Source of the DNA: CAZNPA01 sp964575095
Lineage (GTDB): Bacteria > Pseudomonadota > Alphaproteobacteria > Rickettsiales > SXRF01
Assembly: GCA_964575095.1 (NCBI GenBank)
Contig: CAZNPA010000002.1
Span: 62,001 to 126,000 of the forward strand
DNA length: 64,000 nt
Direction: 5' to 3'
The translations under genes were made by a program, and so were the position numbers. Of this stretch, positions 62,276 to 64,000 are shown in pieces (position 1 is the stretch's first letter; each line of letters begins with the position of its first letter). Under the pieces are notes generated by a model. That model was not told the DNA's origin. It did not search any database and was given only the letters and a program-made list of their open reading frames with translations.

Positions 62276-64000
62276 GTGAGTCTTAGCCTTGCATTAAACA
62301 CCGCGCTTTCCGGCCTCAACGTCAACCAGCAGGCGCTGGCGGTCTTGTCGCAGAATATCGCCAACGCCAACACGCCGGGCTATAGCCGCAAGATTATCAA
62401 CCTGCGGGCGCAGTCAACCGATGGCAACGGCAGCGGCGTCAGCATCGACAGTATCACCCGCCGCGTCAACGAGTTCCTGATCCAGTCGATACGTTCGCAG
62501 AATTCGGTGTCCGGACGCGCCAGCATCATCAACGATTTTTCCGGCCGCACGCAGCTGATGCTGGGCAATCCCGGCGCAAACAACAGTCTGAACGCCTATG
62601 CCACCGGCTTTTTCAACACCATGCAGTCGTTGGCGCAAACGCCGGAAGATACGTCGCTCAAGGCCAGCACCATCAGTAACGCCGTGACCATGGCGCGGCA
62701 CATCAGCGATCTGGCGGGAAACCTACAAGATTTGCGCTTTCAGGCCGACCAGAGCATCAGCTCCTCCATCACCACCATCAACGGCAATCTCAAGCAGATT
62801 TATAATTTGAACTCCATCATCACCCAGAACATCTCGCTCGGAAAACCGGTTACCGAACAGCAGGACCAGCGTGACATGCTGCTCAAGGATATTGCAAACT
62901 ACATGAACATCGAGACGTTCAACCGTCCCGACGGCGCGATCAACGTCTCGTGCGCCGCCGCCGTCCTTGTCGATGAAGGCCTGTACCAGCTCGCCTACAC
63001 GCCGGCTGCTTCCGCGTCAGCTCTGGCCAACGATACACCGCTGGCACCCATCCTGGCGTATCGCCTCGACAGCGACGGCAACCCTTCCGGCGCCGGCACG
63101 ACGCTGGTTTCCGGCGGTACGAGCTCACAGGTCGTCGGCAGCATCACCAGCGGCCAGATTAAAGGCCTGCTCGATCTGCGCGACAAGCAACTTTCCAGCA
63201 TGTTGCAGCAGCTCGACACCTTCGCCGTCACCCTGCGCGATAAAGTCAACGCCGTCCATAACGCCGGCACCAGCTACCCCGGCACCAATGCCCTGACCGG
63301 CATGCGCGAGGTTTCGCCGCAGGAAACCACCGAATGGACCGGCCGCATGCGTCTGGCCATATTAGGCGCGAGCGGCCAGCCAGTCCTTGCCGGATATTCC
63401 GGCCAGATGCTGACGCCGATGACGCTTGACCTCGGTTCGCTCGACACCGGCAACGGTCCCGGCCAGCCTTCGGTGCAGGGCATCATCAACGAGATCAATC
63501 AGTATTATGGCATCCCGCAGAACAAGGCGCAGGTCGGCAACCTGAACAATATACAGCTTGCCTCCGACGTGAGAAGCCTGCCCGGCTCGCCGCCGATTTT
63601 CAAATTCGATCTCGATCTGGAAAATCTCTCCGCCACCACCTCACACGTCTATGTAACCGGCGTCTCGGTGCTCGACGACACCAGCGCCGCGATGACGGTG
63701 ACGCAAAGTCCGTCCTCGATCGACATCGACGGCAGCAACAGTTTCGTCACGTCGAACGGCAGCGGCATCGTCACCATCAATACCGACGGTGCGCACGGGC
63801 TGGCCAACGGCGATAACATCCTGCTGCCCGACCTCGCCACTCTCACCACCGCCGTCAACCCCGCTGCCGACATCAACGGCATCCCGCTGACCGAGCTCGC
63901 CGGCAAAACTTTTACCATCAGCAACGTCACCTCCACCAGTTTTCAGATCACCGCGACATCGTCCGCCAGCGCCAGCGGTAACGTCGACGCCGTCGGCGGC
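62276..64000 (+). CDS. flgK: Flagellar hook-associated protein 1, 3' end beyond the window
   Basis: Starts at GTG 62276 with GGGGGA 8 bp upstream; 575 codons stay open to base 64000. Family start SLALNTALSGLNVNQQALAV followed by LSQNIANANTPGYSRK; DQRDMLLKDIANYMNIETF and GQIKGLLDLRDKQL are typical. From about residue 480 there is an inserted module (SNGSGIVTINTDGAHGLANG, then FTISNVTSTSFQITAT) like domains in phage tail-fibre proteins. Probably cotranscribed from flgI onward. Confidence 0.94.
   Translation, partial: MSLSLALNTALSGLNVNQQALAVLSQNIANANTPGYSRKIINLRAQSTDGNGSGVSIDSITRRVNEFLIQSIRSQNSVSGRASIINDFSGRTQLMLGNPGANNSLNAYATGFFNTMQSLAQTPEDTSLKASTISNAVTMARHISDLAGNLQDLRFQADQSISSSITTINGNLKQIYNLNSIITQNISLGKPVTEQQDQRDMLLKDIANYMNIETFNRPDGAINVSCAAAVLVDEGLYQLAYTPAASASALANDTPLAPILAYRLDSDGNPSGAGTTLVSGGTSSQVVGSITSGQIKGLLDLRDKQLSSMLQQLDTFAVTLRDKVNAVHNAGTSYPGTNALTGMREVSPQETTEWTGRMRLAILGASGQPVLAGYSGQMLTPMTLDLGSLDTGNGPGQPSVQGIINEINQYYGIPQNKAQVGNLNNIQLASDVRSLPGSPPIFKFDLDLENLSATTSHVYVTGVSVLDDTSAAMTVTQSPSSIDIDGSNSFVTSNGSGIVTINTDGAHGLANGDNILLPDLATLTTAVNPAADINGIPLTELAGKTFTISNVTSTSFQITATSSASASGNVDAVGG

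Overview
The window is a 64 kb piece of an alphaproteobacterial chromosome. The evidence is a circularly permuted two-piece ssrA followed by an alpha-type SspB, FliX beside flgI, a single-cysteine DksA, the mdh-sucCD-sucAB-lpdA block, divergent serB/miaA, and mreBCD-mrdA. The cell is probably motile (motAB, flgI, flgJ, flgK) and rod-shaped. It makes branched-chain amino acids and can break down phenylalanine and tyrosine. I cannot name the genus. There is no CRISPR array, insertion sequence or prophage; the only phage-like gene is one LexA/cI-type regulator.

Layout. 1-3.4 kb: a partial orphan, gmk, a SCO1/SenC protein, an Ala/Pro-rich orphan and rpoH. 3.5-17 kb: two orphans, then a TCA block on the minus strand (mdh, sucC, sucD, sucA, sucB, lpdA) with a small orphan gene in almost every gap and the remains of a second sucB-lpdA pair. 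17-20 kb: a GT87-like membrane glycosyltransferase, an orphan, rho. 20-22 kb: a duplicated orphan pair and tRNA-Arg(CCU) between composite inverted repeats. 22-28 kb: mlaC-mlaA, metF, motB-motA, a class-I glutamine amidotransferase-like hydrolase, an RsuA/RluB-type synthase, rsmD. 28-31 kb: maiA-fahA-hmgA. 31-35 kb: a small secreted protein and three tandem orphans sharing a repeated domain. 35-40 kb: thyX, ssrA, sspB, tadA, ettA, a repeat-containing orphan. 40-43 kb: phhA, a GNAT gene, hppD, mrp. 43.6-50 kb: hflK-hflC-DegP-type protease, an orphan membrane protein, serB/miaA. 50-53.4 kb: an ankyrin-like orphan, ilvC, an orphan, a short leuA. 53.5-58 kb: mreB, mreC, mreD, mrdA. 58-59.5 kb: a divergent regulator pair and dksA. 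59.6-64 kb: fliX, flgI, flgJ (rod-binding part), a flgN-like gene and a partial flgK that runs off the window.

The least expected content lies in three places. First, six unrelated-looking orphan genes (starts at 5114, 20162, 33919, 34854, 39356, 48240) carry the same upstream motif, an 11-bp direct repeat TGTnACAnAATCTTnACA; in five of them a -10 hexamer follows at 20-21 bp. They look like one regulon under an OmpR/PhoB-family activator. Second, palindromic repeats of several families overlap coding sequence: inside sucA, at the start of hppD and mrp, and at the ends of mrp, phhA and the RluB-like gene. Some supply the ribosome-binding site of sucA, sucC and hflK. One class is a set of hairpins whose arms are tandem 7-8 bp units, with a different unit at each locus. 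Third, a 100-bp fossil between sucB and lpdA joins the first codons of an lpdA copy to the last codons of a sucB copy, with nearly all differences synonymous.

Stretches over 300 bp without a protein gene are only 21612-22032 (tRNA-Arg plus repeats) and 35942-36516 (repeat, ssrA, repeat).
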